A DNA stretch of 64,000 nucleotides from Flavobacterium ammonificans (GTDB lineage Bacteria; Bacteroidota; Bacteroidia; Flavobacteriales; Flavobacteriaceae), in assembly GCF_020885975.1 (NCBI RefSeq), contig NZ_AP025183.1, positions 558,001-622,000 on the forward strand, in the 5' to 3' direction. The notes below the pieces were generated by a model. It saw only the letters and a list, made by a program, of their open reading frames with translations, had not been told where the DNA came from and searched no databases. Made by a program: the position numbers and the translations under genes. Shown one piece after another: positions 45,269-53,726 of the stretch (position 1 is its first letter; the number at the start of each line of letters is the position of its first letter).

Positions 45269-46276
45269 ATGAGTTCAGAGAAAGAAGCCAAGTTAAAAGC
45301 GTTACAACTTACGCTGGATAAGCTAGACAAAACCTATGGAAAAGGAACTGTAATGAAAATGGGCGATAAAGCCGTTGAAGAAGTAGAAGTCATTTCTTCT
45401 GGATCACTTGGTGTCGATTTAGCATTAGGTGTTGGTGGTTATCCAAAAGGAAGAATCATCGAAATCTACGGACCAGAATCCTCTGGTAAAACAACTTTGA
45501 CATTGCACGCTATTGCCGAAGCGCAAAAAGCTGGTGGAATTGCTGCTTTTATTGATGCAGAACACGCATTTGATAGAAACTATGCAGAGAAATTAGGAGT
45601 TGATATTGAAAACTTAATTATTTCACAACCTGATAATGGTGAGCAAGCGCTAGAAATTGCGGAGAACTTGATTCGTTCTGGAGCTATTGACATTGTCGTT
45701 ATTGACTCGGTTGCAGCCTTGACTCCAAAAAGCGAAATTGAAGGCGAAATGGGAGATTCTAAAATGGGTCTTCACGCGCGTTTGATGTCACAAGCACTAC
45801 GTAAATTAACTGGTACAATTAGTAAAACACACTGTACTGTATTCTTTATCAACCAGTTGAGAGAGAAAATCGGAGTAATGTTTGGTAATCCAGAAACTAC
45901 AACGGGTGGAAACGCATTAAAGTTCTATGCTTCAGTTCGTTTGGATATTCGTCGTTCGTCTCAAATTAAAGATGGTGAAAACGTAATTGGAAATAGAACC
46001 AAAGTGAAAGTGGTAAAAAATAAAGTGGCACCGCCATTTAGAACTGCTGAATTTGACATTATGTATGGCGAAGGGGTTTCTAAAACAGGTGAAATCTTAG
46101 ATTTGGCTGTTGAATTTGAAATCATCAAAAAATCAGGTTCGTGGTTCAGTTATGGTGATACTAAATTAGGTCAAGGACGTGATGCAGTTAAAGCCTTAAT
46201 CAAAGATAACCCAGAATTAGCAGATGAACTAGAAGAAAAAATCAAATCGCAAATCAAAGAATTAGCGGCTGAGTAA
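45269..46276 (+). CDS. recA: Recombinase RecA
   Basis: 335 residues, full length. Walker [15 protein letters not shown] (about 66-79), Walker [13 protein letters not shown], loop L1 [20 protein letters not shown], loop L2 [20 protein letters not shown], and a C-terminal acidic tail ([20 protein letters not shown]). It forms filaments on single-stranded DNA, promotes strand exchange and activates SOS and repair pathways. Monocistronic: 182 bp upstream spacer and a strong hairpin terminator right after the stop codon, shared with the convergent acyltransferase gene. Confidence 0.98.
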   Translation: MSSEKEAKLKALQLTLDKLDKTYGKGTVMKMGDKAVEEVEVISSGSLGVDLALGVGGYPKGRIIEIYGPESSGKTTLTLHAIAEAQKAGGIAAFIDAEHAFDRNYAEKLGVDIENLIISQPDNGEQALEIAENLIRSGAIDIVVIDSVAALTPKSEIEGEMGDSKMGLHARLMSQALRKLTGTISKTHCTVFFINQLREKIGVMFGNPETTTGGNALKFYASVRLDIRRSSQIKDGENVIGNRTKVKVVKNKVAPPFRTAEFDIMYGEGVSKTGEILDLAVEFEIIKKSGSWFSYGDTKLGQGRDAVKALIKDNPELADELEEKIKSQIKELAAE

Positions 46277-46290
46277 ATTTTCTTCCACAC

Positions 46291-46330
46291 AAAAAAACCG
46301 CAAGTACTTGAATTACTTGCGGTTTTTTTT
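46291..46330. terminator. Bidirectional intrinsic terminator
   Basis: AAACCGCAAGTA paired with TACTTGCGGTTT around a short loop, with an A-run before and a T-run after. It lies between the convergent recA and acyltransferase genes and slightly overlaps the end of the latter. Confidence 0.9.
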
Positions 46331-47063
46331 ATGCTGTTGTATTATCAAAAGTTACTAATTGGTTGTAAATAATTTGGTAAACTTCATCTTTAATCGCTTT
46401 TCTGTCGTCTAAGGATTTACCTTTTGTCTCTATGTGTAGGTGGATTTTTACCCTCATTAATCCGGGACTTCCGCTAAAAAAAGTATAGGACAATCGTTTT
46501 TTGTTATCGCCAAAAGAAATAGGTACAATAGGAATTTGATGTTCAATGGCTAAACGAAAAGCACCGTCTTTAAATTTGTCCAGTACAATCGACTCGTCAT
46601 AAGGAACTCCTCCTTCTGGAAAAATACAAACACTCAATCCTCTATTCAATCTTTTTTGTGCACTTTCATATACCGCTCTTCTGCTTTCGGCATTATTTCT
46701 ATCCACTAAAATACAAGTTCTTTTATAAAAAAATCCAAACAAGGGAATCGAAGCCAATTCTTTCTTACCCACAAAAACAAAAGGACGATCTACTACGGCC
46801 AACATCAACATAATATCGGTCATCGAAGTATGATTGGCCACAATCATATAGCTTTTGTTGGGTTCTAAGCTTTGAACGGTTTCCACTTTATAATAAAAAC
46901 CCATGCTAAACAATATGAACTTGCCCCAAATTCTTGCTAAAGCAAAAAAATAGTTATAGCCGCGTTCTGATACTACTGACAATAACAATAATGGCAACAT
47001 CACCAATATAGGCAAGGCGATCATGATGTAAAACCATATGCGCCACAGCAACCAAAATAGCAT
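46329..47063 (-). CDS. plsC: 1-acyl-sn-glycerol-3-phosphate acyltransferase
   Basis: 244 residues from the ATG at 47063 (MLFWLLWRIWFYIM). An upstream ATG at 47156 would add 31 residues of non-membrane sequence and would lie upstream of the -7 box at 47085, so the short form is favoured; 47078 is an alternative. N-terminal membrane helices, then the HX4D acyltransferase motif (NHTSMTDI), the VDR motif (CILVDRNN), FPEGG and a final PIVPISF block. It acylates lysophosphatidate to phosphatidate at the inner membrane in phospholipid synthesis. Convergent with recA. Confidence 0.92.
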   Translation of the reverse strand: MLFWLLWRIWFYIMIALPILVMLPLLLLSVVSERGYNYFFALARIWGKFILFSMGFYYKVETVQSLEPNKSYMIVANHTSMTDIMLMLAVVDRPFVFVGKKELASIPLFGFFYKRTCILVDRNNAESRRAVYESAQKRLNRGLSVCIFPEGGVPYDESIVLDKFKDGAFRLAIEHQIPIVPISFGDNKKRLSYTFFSGSPGLMRVKIHLHIETKGKSLDDRKAIKDEVYQIIYNQLVTFDNTTA

Positions 47064-47084
47064 TTTAACTCCTCTCATAGTTGC

Positions 47085-47092
47085 CAAATGTA
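47085..47092 (-). promoter_or_regulatory. -7 box of the plsC gene
   Basis: TACATTTG on the minus strand, full match to TAnnTTTG, 21 nt upstream of the ATG at 47063. It lies inside the longer open frame and is the main reason for preferring the shorter start. No clear -33 element. Confidence 0.45.
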
Positions 47093-47220
47093 TGAAATGG
47101 AACTGCATTTTGAAAATATAATTGAATTCATTGTAATTCCGTTTAATTTCCGTCATTATACAGAGAGTTGTTTTTATTCCAAAGCCACATTTTTTTAAAA
47201 TGATGATTTTTACAATAAAT

Positions 47221-47241
47221 ATTTATTGATTATCAATAAAT
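47221..47241. promoter_or_regulatory. Perfect 21-bp palindrome, likely operator of the HTH regulator
   Basis: ATTTATTGAT and ATCAATAAAT as perfect 10-bp arms around a single T. It lies directly before, and reaches into the -33 region of, the -7 box at 47245 of the DUF2975/HTH pair. The position suits repression by the small Cro/CI-type protein encoded in the same operon. Confidence 0.65.
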
Positions 47242-47244
47242 TTA

Positions 47245-47252
47245 TATCTTTG
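47245..47252 (+). promoter_or_regulatory. -7 box of the DUF2975/HTH operon
   Basis: TATCTTTG, full match to TAnnTTTG, 28 nt before the ATG at 47279. TTG at 47226-47228, inside the palindrome, may act as the -33 element. Confidence 0.65.
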
Positions 47253-47278
47253 TTGGTATAATTTAAAATTTACTAATT

Positions 47279-47815
47279 ATGAAAAAAAACAATACTACTG
47301 TTTTAAAAGGCTTACATATTGCTTCTTGGATCATTTTTATCGGACTTTGTATTGAAGCGGGTGCGCTACTCTTTAATTTTGTTTTTACCTTATTCCAACC
47401 TCTTGCAACTCAAAATGTTTACAACGGATTAGATCTTTCTGTATTATATGAAAAAGAATTTCCTCACTTTGTGGGAATAATGAGTTGTATCGTTATTTTA
47501 GCATTTATGAAATCCTACTTGTTTTATTTGGTGTTAAAACTATTTACTCAATTAAACATCGTTGCTCCATTTAGCGTCGAAATTGCCAAAATCATAGAAA
47601 AAATTAGTTACGAAGCTTTTTCAATAGCAATGCTGAGTATAATTACGAAACAATACGCTAAAAGACTGATTCAAAAGGGATACGAACTAAGTGATACAAG
47701 TGCGTATTGGAACGATACCGCGGCATTTTTAATGATGGCGGCCATTGTGTATGTCATATCACAAATATTCAAAAGAGGGATTGAATTACAACAAGAAAAC
47801 GACCTAACAATTTAA
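47279..47815 (+). CDS. DUF2975 membrane protein
   Basis: 178 residues with four hydrophobic helices (about 10-35, 60-82, 105-125, 145-165). The layout and its position before a YozG-type HTH gene fit the DUF2975 family, found across Firmicutes and Bacteroidota as the membrane half of a small regulatory pair. Substrate and signal are unknown; by analogy the membrane protein may control or be controlled by the adjacent regulator. 3 bp to the next gene. Confidence 0.82.
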   Translation: MKKNNTTVLKGLHIASWIIFIGLCIEAGALLFNFVFTLFQPLATQNVYNGLDLSVLYEKEFPHFVGIMSCIVILAFMKSYLFYLVLKLFTQLNIVAPFSVEIAKIIEKISYEAFSIAMLSIITKQYAKRLIQKGYELSDTSAYWNDTAAFLMMAAIVYVISQIFKRGIELQQENDLTI

Positions 47816-47818
47816 AGG

Positions 47819-48028
47819 ATGGCAATTATCGTAAACTTAGATGTAATGATGGCAAAACGCAAAATGTCATTAAACGAATTATCAGAAAAAGTAGAACTGA
47901 CTTTAGCCAATCTTTCCATCTTAAAAACTGGAAAAGCAAAAGCGATTCGCTTCAGCACCTTATCCGCTATTTGCGACGCTTTAGACTGCCAACCAGGTGA
48001 TATTTTGGAATATACCGCTGACAAGTAA
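47819..48028 (+). CDS. Small Cro/CI-family HTH regulator (YozG-like)
   Basis: 69 residues forming one Cro/CI-type helix-turn-helix: MAKRKMSLNELSEKVELT, LANLSILKTGKAKAIRFSTL, AICDALDCQPGDILEY. It probably binds DNA as a dimer and may autoregulate through the 21-bp palindrome at 47221-47241. Translationally close to the DUF2975 gene; followed by a bidirectional terminator. Confidence 0.9.
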   Translation: MAIIVNLDVMMAKRKMSLNELSEKVELTLANLSILKTGKAKAIRFSTLSAICDALDCQPGDILEYTADK

Positions 48029-48058
48029 TAACGTGCCTTATAAAGGTTATTTATATCA

Positions 48059-48091
48059 AAAAAGCACTACTCTCGTAGTGCTTTTTTTATT
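48059..48091. terminator. Bidirectional intrinsic terminator
   Basis: AAAGCACTAC paired with GTAGTGCTTT around TCTC, flanked by A-run and T-run. Shared by the convergent HTH gene and the EnvC-like gene. Confidence 0.92.
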
Positions 48092-48093
48092 TA

Positions 48094-49467
48094 TTAATTC
48101 GACAACCAACCCGAAGGATTAATGTAGGTCGTATTTTGAAGTATTAAGAATTTAATCACTGTTTTGCCAGTTTCACCATTGGAACGAACACGCCCAATCG
48201 ATTGTTTACGACTTACTTTATCGCCTTTGTCAACACTCACCGAACTAAGGTTTTGGTAGACTGTAAAATAATCACCGTGTTGAATCATTACTGCTCTATT
48301 TACCGGAGACACATTAAATACACTAAACACCACCCCATCAAAAACGGCTCTTGCAGTAGCACCTTCATCGGTGGTGATTTCCACACCGCTATTATGTACC
48401 ATAAGCGATTTGTATACTGGATGTGCTTGATTTCCAAACCCTAAAGTGATTTTGCCGCGTTCTACAGGATATGGCAATCTTCCTTTGTTAGCTCTAAAGT
48501 TATCAGCTACAATTTTTGCTTCGGGTGTTAAGTCAATTTTTGTAGACGAAATTGGTTTCTTAGCTTCTTCTTCCGGTTCTTCTTCCTCTACAGCTTTAGC
48601 CACCGTTTTAATGGTTTTACCGGTTTTGTTAGCTTTCGCTAATTCTTTTGCAGCGGCAGCAGCAGCGGCTTTCTTTTCTTTTGCTGCAGCAGTAGCGGCA
48701 GCTTTTTGTTTTGCACGCTCAGCAGCAGCCTTTCTATTAGCTTCAGCAATAGCTTGACGTATTAAACGATCTATTTGCTTATCAATATTGCGCGCTTCTT
48801 GTTGTTTTTTCTTGATGTCGTTTGCAATCTTATTCTTGTCTTTCTTAATTGAATTAACTATTTTTTCTTGTTCTTTCTTTTCTTGCTCTAAAGACAAACG
48901 CTCTTTTTCTTTCTCCTCAATCAATTTTTGTTTAGCCGTTTTCTGAACTTCTAGTTTTTTATTGTAGACCAATAGTTCTTTTGACTTCACATTAATTTCC
49001 TCGCCCTGGATTTTTCTGAAACTAGTATATTGTTTCATGTATTGCAATCGTTTGTAAGCTTGTTGAAAATTTTTAGACGACAATAAAAACATCGCTCTAC
49101 TCTCTTCTGAACGGCTTTTATACGACTTAACAATCATTTTAGCATAATCTTCTTTAAGCACTTTAAGTTCTTTTTTAAGCTTGTTGATTTCCACCTGATT
49201 GATGTACATATCGTTGCTCAACAATTTCGCTTGTTTTTCTGTGGTTTTGATCAAGTTCTCTTTCAGCGCTATTTTTTTCTCTTGAATAGCCATGACACTC
49301 ACCGCTGATTTTTCTTTTTTCTTAACGGATTGCAAGAGTCTTTCATTCTCTTTAATTTCTTGCTGAATTTGGGCTTTTCGTTGTTCTAACTTCTCTTGTT
49401 GCGAGTCTTGGCTCCAAACTAATGAAGTAGCGCAAACAAAAAATAAACTGAGGAGAAATTTTGACAT
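48094..49467 (-). CDS. EnvC-like murein hydrolase activator, degenerate M23 domain
   Basis: 457 residues. Signal peptide to about 19 (LVWSQ), a long coiled coil at about 20-255, an Ala/Lys-rich linker (about 245-300), and a C-terminal LytM/Peptidase_M23-like domain at about 325-457. The zinc and catalytic positions appear lost: the HxxxD motif reads HNSGVEI, the YxHL motif reads YQNL, and the HxH motif reads IKFLIL. EnvC of E. coli likewise has an inactive LytM domain and switches on amidases during septum splitting. So this is more likely an activator than a hydrolase. Last gene of a leftward block; candidate own promoter at 49484. Confidence 0.88.
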   Translation of the reverse strand: MSKFLLSLFFVCATSLVWSQDSQQEKLEQRKAQIQQEIKENERLLQSVKKKEKSAVSVMAIQEKKIALKENLIKTTEKQAKLLSNDMYINQVEINKLKKELKVLKEDYAKMIVKSYKSRSEESRAMFLLSSKNFQQAYKRLQYMKQYTSFRKIQGEEINVKSKELLVYNKKLEVQKTAKQKLIEEKEKERLSLEQEKKEQEKIVNSIKKDKNKIANDIKKKQQEARNIDKQIDRLIRQAIAEANRKAAAERAKQKAAATAAAKEKKAAAAAAAKELAKANKTGKTIKTVAKAVEEEEPEEEAKKPISSTKIDLTPEAKIVADNFRANKGRLPYPVERGKITLGFGNQAHPVYKSLMVHNSGVEITTDEGATARAVFDGVVFSVFNVSPVNRAVMIQHGDYFTVYQNLSSVSVDKGDKVSRKQSIGRVRSNGETGKTVIKFLILQNTTYINPSGWLSN

Positions 49468-49483
49468 GATAGAAGGTTTTTTG

Positions 49484-49491
49484 CAAATTTA
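49484..49491 (-). promoter_or_regulatory. Possible promoter of the EnvC-like gene
   Basis: TAAATTTG on the minus strand in and just before the 21-bp gap behind the DUF4292 gene, 17 nt from the EnvC-like start codon; no -33 element was clear. Confidence 0.4.
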
Positions 49492-50268
49492 CTTAATTAA
49501 AATTCTTTTATAGCCATTTGGAATACTATACGGGTAAGAAAGTGCTTCGTTAAAAGTAACTGTAGTGTAATTTAAACTAATTTCTGTTTTTTCTTTGGCT
49601 TGAATAGCATGAATAAAAACGGATAAAGGAAGCGTTCCTTCATTAAAACTAGTATGGTTGGCATAGCTCACATTAATCATTCGATCTTGTTCTGGCTGAG
49701 CAATAGCCTGTCCTTGTATTCTGAAATTCTCTTGATCCAAAATGAAAGATTTCAAAGTGTTTCCTGATTGCAAATCAGTCAATTCATACCCTTGATCCAC
49801 TTTGGCTAAAGCGTATTTTCCTTGTTGTAAATTATCAAATGCTTGGCCTAACAACATATTCTGAATTTTAGAAAAATCCAGATCCGTTCCCAACCATTGT
49901 GTTAGACCGCTAAAATCACCTTCAAAATAAGTGCCGTTCATTTTTTCGTAATAACTTACAGATGAGGGAGTAATTAAGGCTTTCGCCATTGTGATTCCTA
50001 AAAAGCGAACGCTAACTAAAATTTGCTCGTCTTTCTTAATTTTAATTTCTGCCGTTACGTTTTGTGTTTGCTTTTCATCTGAAAAACGCACATTCGATTT
50101 GATATAAACGGTCTCAAAGTTGGTTTTGTTGTTATAATGATTGGTTATAATATCCTCTGCCGAAACTTCTTTAGTTGAAGTAACTTCAGGCACGGTTGTC
50201 ACCGCAGCTTGTTTGGTTTTACAAGACGCCAACACGGTTAAAAACAACAATAGTATGACCTTTCTCAT
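49489..50268 (-). CDS. DUF4292 lipoprotein
   Basis: 259 residues with a lipobox (LASC, Cys at about 16) and a LolA/LolB-like beta fold: SNVRFSDEKQTQNVTAEIKI, QILVSVRFLGITMAKALITP, FEGDFSGLTQWLG. DUF4292 proteins are Bacteroidota envelope lipoproteins, possibly lipid carriers of lipoprotein-sorting type; role not proven. Overlaps the preceding TPR gene by 4 bp (ATGA) and precedes the EnvC-like gene, suggesting cell-envelope maintenance. Confidence 0.88.
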   Translation of the reverse strand: MRKVILLLFLTVLASCKTKQAAVTTVPEVTSTKEVSAEDIITNHYNNKTNFETVYIKSNVRFSDEKQTQNVTAEIKIKKDEQILVSVRFLGITMAKALITPSSVSYYEKMNGTYFEGDFSGLTQWLGTDLDFSKIQNMLLGQAFDNLQQGKYALAKVDQGYELTDLQSGNTLKSFILDQENFRIQGQAIAQPEQDRMINVSYANHTSFNEGTLPLSVFIHAIQAKEKTEISLNYTTVTFNEALSYPYSIPNGYKRILIK

Positions 50269-51464
50269 TTCTTTTTCTTCTGTATTAATTGATTTGCTTT
50301 CGCAAAAAAGCTGTCTTTTTTCTTAAAGTCGCCCAAACCATTATAGGCTTCCGCCAATTGCAAATTAAAATTGATTTCCAAATCCAAATCGTCAATTACA
50401 AAATCCAAACCGGTTTCTAAAGCTTCCTTCGCTTTATTAAATTGGCGCATTTGATTGTTGGCTAAGCCAAAATAAAAATAAAAATACGCCTGGGAAGGAT
50501 ACAATTCCATTCCTTCTTCTGCTTTTTTTGCTAGTTTTTGAAACTTCTTAGCCGTTGTATAGGCTTGAAGCAAAAGCAAATTAGTTTCCACTATTCCAAC
50601 TTCTTTTTGAAGTGCCAATTCATAAAAACGAATCGCTTTCTCTGTATTGTTTTTATTCTGATAGAACTTCCCAATAGCTTGCGCTACATTGACTTCTTTA
50701 TCCGAATCGAAAACCGAAATTGCATTTTCCAAAGCGCCTTCATATTGCGGATTATTGTATGCAAAAATCAAGAATTCATTGAACACTCGGTGCTTGACCG
50801 CATTAGGAATCTGCGCGTTTGCCAAAATACTATTCATCGTTTGAACCGCTTGGTTTCCGTCATTGGCATCCAAATAATTCTTAAATTCAGACAACTCTTT
50901 CCAGTCGGAAGATTGGTTTTTGGTAGCCAAAAGAATTTGATTTTTAAACTGCGTGCGCTCTTGTGACTTGCCGTATTTAGCATTCATCTCCCCTATCAAA
51001 GTCAATGCTTTTTCTGATTGATTGGTTGCCATATACAACGGAATCAAATCGTCTTTATTACGCTCGTCAAACAAAATTAATTGTTGTACCGCAGTCATCG
51101 CACGTTCGTAATTCTTGGTTTGAAAACTTAAGTCATAGATTCCTGTCCAAAACCATTTGTTTTTCGGCTCAATTTGTGTTGCTTTTTGAAACGCTTGATA
51201 AGCGTTTTCGTATTGCTTTAAAGCCAAATAGTTTTTGCCTAATTCAAAATGAACTGTTGCGTTATTGGGTTGGCTCAACAAACATTTCTCTAAAGCCGCA
51301 ATCGCTTTGTCGTAATTCTCAATTCCTTTTTGCAACAAGGATTCGTAAAATGAATCCTGAAATTCATCCGAGACCATAGCAATTTCTTCAGGTTCTGTTT
51401 GCGTCAATCCTGAAAGCGGAAGAAACAGAGTGATACAGAAAAGTACTATCGTCTTTGTATTCAT
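50265..51464 (-). CDS. TPR repeat protein, periplasmic
   Basis: 399 residues. Signal peptide to about 21 (SGLTQ), then tandem TPR units (e.g. ATVHFELGKNYLALKQYENA, KAIRFYELALQKEVGIVETN, YFYFYFGLANNQMRQFNKA). A protein-protein interaction scaffold, probably periplasmic. It sits between a nucleotidyltransferase and the DUF4292 lipoprotein, overlapping the latter by 4 bp. Partner unknown. Confidence 0.87.
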   Translation of the reverse strand: MNTKTIVLFCITLFLPLSGLTQTEPEEIAMVSDEFQDSFYESLLQKGIENYDKAIAALEKCLLSQPNNATVHFELGKNYLALKQYENAYQAFQKATQIEPKNKWFWTGIYDLSFQTKNYERAMTAVQQLILFDERNKDDLIPLYMATNQSEKALTLIGEMNAKYGKSQERTQFKNQILLATKNQSSDWKELSEFKNYLDANDGNQAVQTMNSILANAQIPNAVKHRVFNEFLIFAYNNPQYEGALENAISVFDSDKEVNVAQAIGKFYQNKNNTEKAIRFYELALQKEVGIVETNLLLLQAYTTAKKFQKLAKKAEEGMELYPSQAYFYFYFGLANNQMRQFNKAKEALETGLDFVIDDLDLEINFNLQLAEAYNGLGDFKKKDSFFAKANQLIQKKKK

Positions 51465-51470
51465 GTTATT

Positions 51471-52481
51471 TTATTCTAAAACCGAATAATCTCCGATGCT
51501 GATGCTGGTAAAATTCCCGTCAAAACTTGCGTGATTTCCAATCATTGCATTGTCTAAATTGGCATTTTTAATATGCGAATACGTTTGTACCAAACTGTTT
51601 TTAATCGTGCTATTAACAACGTGACATCCTTTCCCTAAAGACACATTAGGACCAACAGTTGTGTTAATCAACACCACATCTTCCCCAATATAACAAGGCG
51701 GAATAATCGTAGAATTCTCCGATTTTACTCCATAATCTACCAAATGTTCTCCGTCATTGTACAAAAATCCTAGCATTCTAGAATTAGTTTCTACCGTTAC
51801 ATCTTTGTTACCGCAATCCATCCACTCAGCCACTTCTCCTGGAACAAATTTCATGCCTTTAGCCATCATTTGTTTGATTCCGTCGTTGATTTGGTACTCG
51901 CCTCCGTGAATGATATTATTGTCTAACACCAATTGCAATTCGTTTTTCAACACCGCCACATCTTTGAAATAGTAAATTCCAATTACGGCTAAATCGGAAA
52001 CAAATTCTTTTGGTTTTTCAACCAATTCGACGATTTCATTGGCGTCATTCAAGTTGATTACACCAAAGGCTTCTGGTTGGTCGACTTGTTTTACCCAAAT
52101 CACGCTATCGGCATTTTGATCCAAATCAAAGTCGGCACGAATTAAGGTGTCGGCATAGGCAATAACTGCTGGGCCGCTCAAAGAATCTTTGGCACACATA
52201 ATGGCGTGTCCTGTTCCTAAAGCTTCATTTTGGTAATAAATCGTTCCTTTAGATCCCAGTTTTTCAGCAATTGCAATCAAATCGGCTTCAACTTGTTTGC
52301 CAAAACTTTCGTGGATAATAAAAGCAATTTCTTCAATCTCTTGGTTCAAAACCCCCGCAATATCTTCCACCAAACGGTGAACGATAGGTTTTCCTGCTAC
52401 AGGAATTAACGGTTTAGGAATGGTCAATGTGTGTGGGCGAAGACGAGAACCACGTCCTGCCATTGGTACTATTATTTTCAT
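51471..52481 (-). CDS. Sugar-phosphate nucleotidyltransferase
   Basis: 336 residues. N-terminal nucleotidyltransferase signature MAGRGSRLRPHTLTIPKPLI with PVAGKPIVHR, YADTLIRADF near the metal site, VEKPKEF, and a C-terminal left-handed beta-helix (TTVGPNVSLGKGCHVVNST). Such enzymes couple a sugar 1-phosphate with NTP (glucose-1-phosphate thymidylyltransferase-like) to give an NDP-sugar for glycan synthesis; the exact sugar cannot be told. First gene of the leftward block nucleotidyltransferase-TPR-DUF4292-EnvC. Confidence 0.9.
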   Translation of the reverse strand: MKIIVPMAGRGSRLRPHTLTIPKPLIPVAGKPIVHRLVEDIAGVLNQEIEEIAFIIHESFGKQVEADLIAIAEKLGSKGTIYYQNEALGTGHAIMCAKDSLSGPAVIAYADTLIRADFDLDQNADSVIWVKQVDQPEAFGVINLNDANEIVELVEKPKEFVSDLAVIGIYYFKDVAVLKNELQLVLDNNIIHGGEYQINDGIKQMMAKGMKFVPGEVAEWMDCGNKDVTVETNSRMLGFLYNDGEHLVDYGVKSENSTIIPPCYIGEDVVLINTTVGPNVSLGKGCHVVNSTIKNSLVQTYSHIKNANLDNAMIGNHASFDGNFTSISIGDYSVLE

Positions 52482-52704
52482 GTTATTGTCATTACGAGGA
52501 ACGAAGTAATCTCATCCTCCTGTTAATTTATTTTAATTTTTAACCACAAAGTTCGCAAAGGTTTTTCGCAAAGTTCACAAAAGTTTTTTAATTAATTTCA
52601 GTCGAAGAAAGCTGATTTTTAGAAAATTTTTGATTGTTTATTTAAGTTTTATTATTTGCAGAATTCGACTGAATATAGACCTAAATTGTATCAAAAATAA
52701 ATAG
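52482..52704. repeat. Spacer with dispersed-repeat remnants
   Basis: 52488-52513 carries ATTACGAGGAACGAAGTAAT, an imperfect palindrome of the widespread GTCATTGCGAGGAACGAAGCAATCTC type. 52542-52583 has ACCACAAAGTTCGCAAAGG followed by a second GCAAAGTTCACAAA unit, a short tandem repeat also common between Flavobacterium genes. The rest is AT-rich without a gene. Confidence 0.55.
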
Positions 52705-53253
52705 CTATCTATCATTTTTTAGATGATCATTTAAAATCGCTAATAGTTTTTTATGATTAATATTTAAAAAATTGGTTTGTATTACATATTGTGAATTCGC
52801 GATTTTAATATCAAATTTCAATAGAAATTTATAAAATAAAGAATTATTATATTCCTTTATTGGTTTTTTCATTTGGATACAAATCTGTCTATTGTTAGTA
52901 ATTCCTTTATAACTAGTAGTTATTACAAAAAATGATTTGATTTCTTCAAAATTTACATTTGTTTTTTTAGTTGATAAAATATTGTAAATAATAATTTCAT
53001 TTTTAGTAACGGTGAGAAGGGGTTTTGTTCTTATTAAATATAAAATTGAAATTATTATTCCAAACACGAATATAACAAACCCCAATAATAACATTGTGCT
53101 TTTAAACGGCTTTAATTCGAAATCAAAGAGATTTTCATTAATTCCACAAAACACCATAAGTGAAGATATCAACAATAGAAAAAAAGCCCTTATTTTATTT
53201 GAATAAAAGGATAAGTCCGTTGATTTTAAATTCGGTATGTTATTTTCTATCAC
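52705..53253 (-). CDS. Two-helix membrane protein, STM3941-like
   Basis: 182 residues, very AT-rich. Two hydrophobic helices (about 23-42 and 52-74) followed by a soluble domain beginning KPLLTVTKNEIIIYNI, then VNFEEIKSFFVI, a PH-like pattern seen in STM3941-type proteins. Function unknown. It is set between dut and the nucleotidyltransferase gene with long repeat-bearing spacers, which suggests a later insertion into an otherwise compact envelope gene block. Confidence 0.6.
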   Translation of the reverse strand: MIENNIPNLKSTDLSFYSNKIRAFFLLLISSLMVFCGINENLFDFELKPFKSTMLLLGFVIFVFGIIISILYLIRTKPLLTVTKNEIIIYNILSTKKTNVNFEEIKSFFVITTSYKGITNNRQICIQMKKPIKEYNNSLFYKFLLKFDIKIANSQYVIQTNFLNINHKKLLAILNDHLKNDR

Positions 53254-53290
53254 GTTATTAAAATGTTGTCAATATTCTGTTAATCAAATC

Positions 53291-53725
53291 CTATTTCACC
53301 CCCGTGCTTCCAAATCCACCTTCTCCTCTGGATGTTTCAGATAATTCCTGAACTTCAATCCATTCGGCGCGTTCGTGTTTGGCAATAATCAATTGAGCGA
53401 TGCGTTCGCCATTCTCAATTACAAAATCTTCATTAGATAAATTGACTAAAATCACCCCTATTTCTCCTCTATAATCAGCATCGACTGTTCCTGGAGAATT
53501 CAAAACGGTAATTCCTTTTTTGATAGCCAAACCGCTTCTTGGGCGAACCTGCGCTTCGTAACCAATCGGCAACTCAATAAACAAGCCTGTTTTTACAATA
53601 ACTCGCCCCAAAGGAGCTAAGGTGATGGGAGCTTCTAAATCGGCTCTTAAATCCATTCCAGCCGAAGCAATCGTTTCGTAATTAGGCAACGGATGTTGCG
53701 ACTTATTGATGATTTTTATAGTCAT
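53291..53725 (-). CDS. dut: dUTP diphosphatase
   Basis: 144 residues from the ATG at 53725 ([18 protein letters not shown]); the open frame continues upstream into the flippase gene but the family starts here. All five dUTPase motifs are visible: [43 protein letters not shown] and the C-terminal [10 protein letters not shown]. It cuts dUTP to dUMP and pyrophosphate, keeping uracil out of DNA. It starts one base after the flippase stop codon, so it probably shares that transcript. Confidence 0.97.
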   Translation of the reverse strand: MTIKIINKSQHPLPNYETIASAGMDLRADLEAPITLAPLGRVIVKTGLFIELPIGYEAQVRPRSGLAIKKGITVLNSPGTVDADYRGEIGVILVNLSNEDFVIENGERIAQLIIAKHERAEWIEVQELSETSRGEGGFGSTGVK

Positions 53726-53726
53726 T

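Noticed and set aside
47064..47156. Longer N-terminus for the acyltransferase
   Set aside because: The extra residues are not typical of PlsC and the segment holds a full -7 box; not excluded with certainty.
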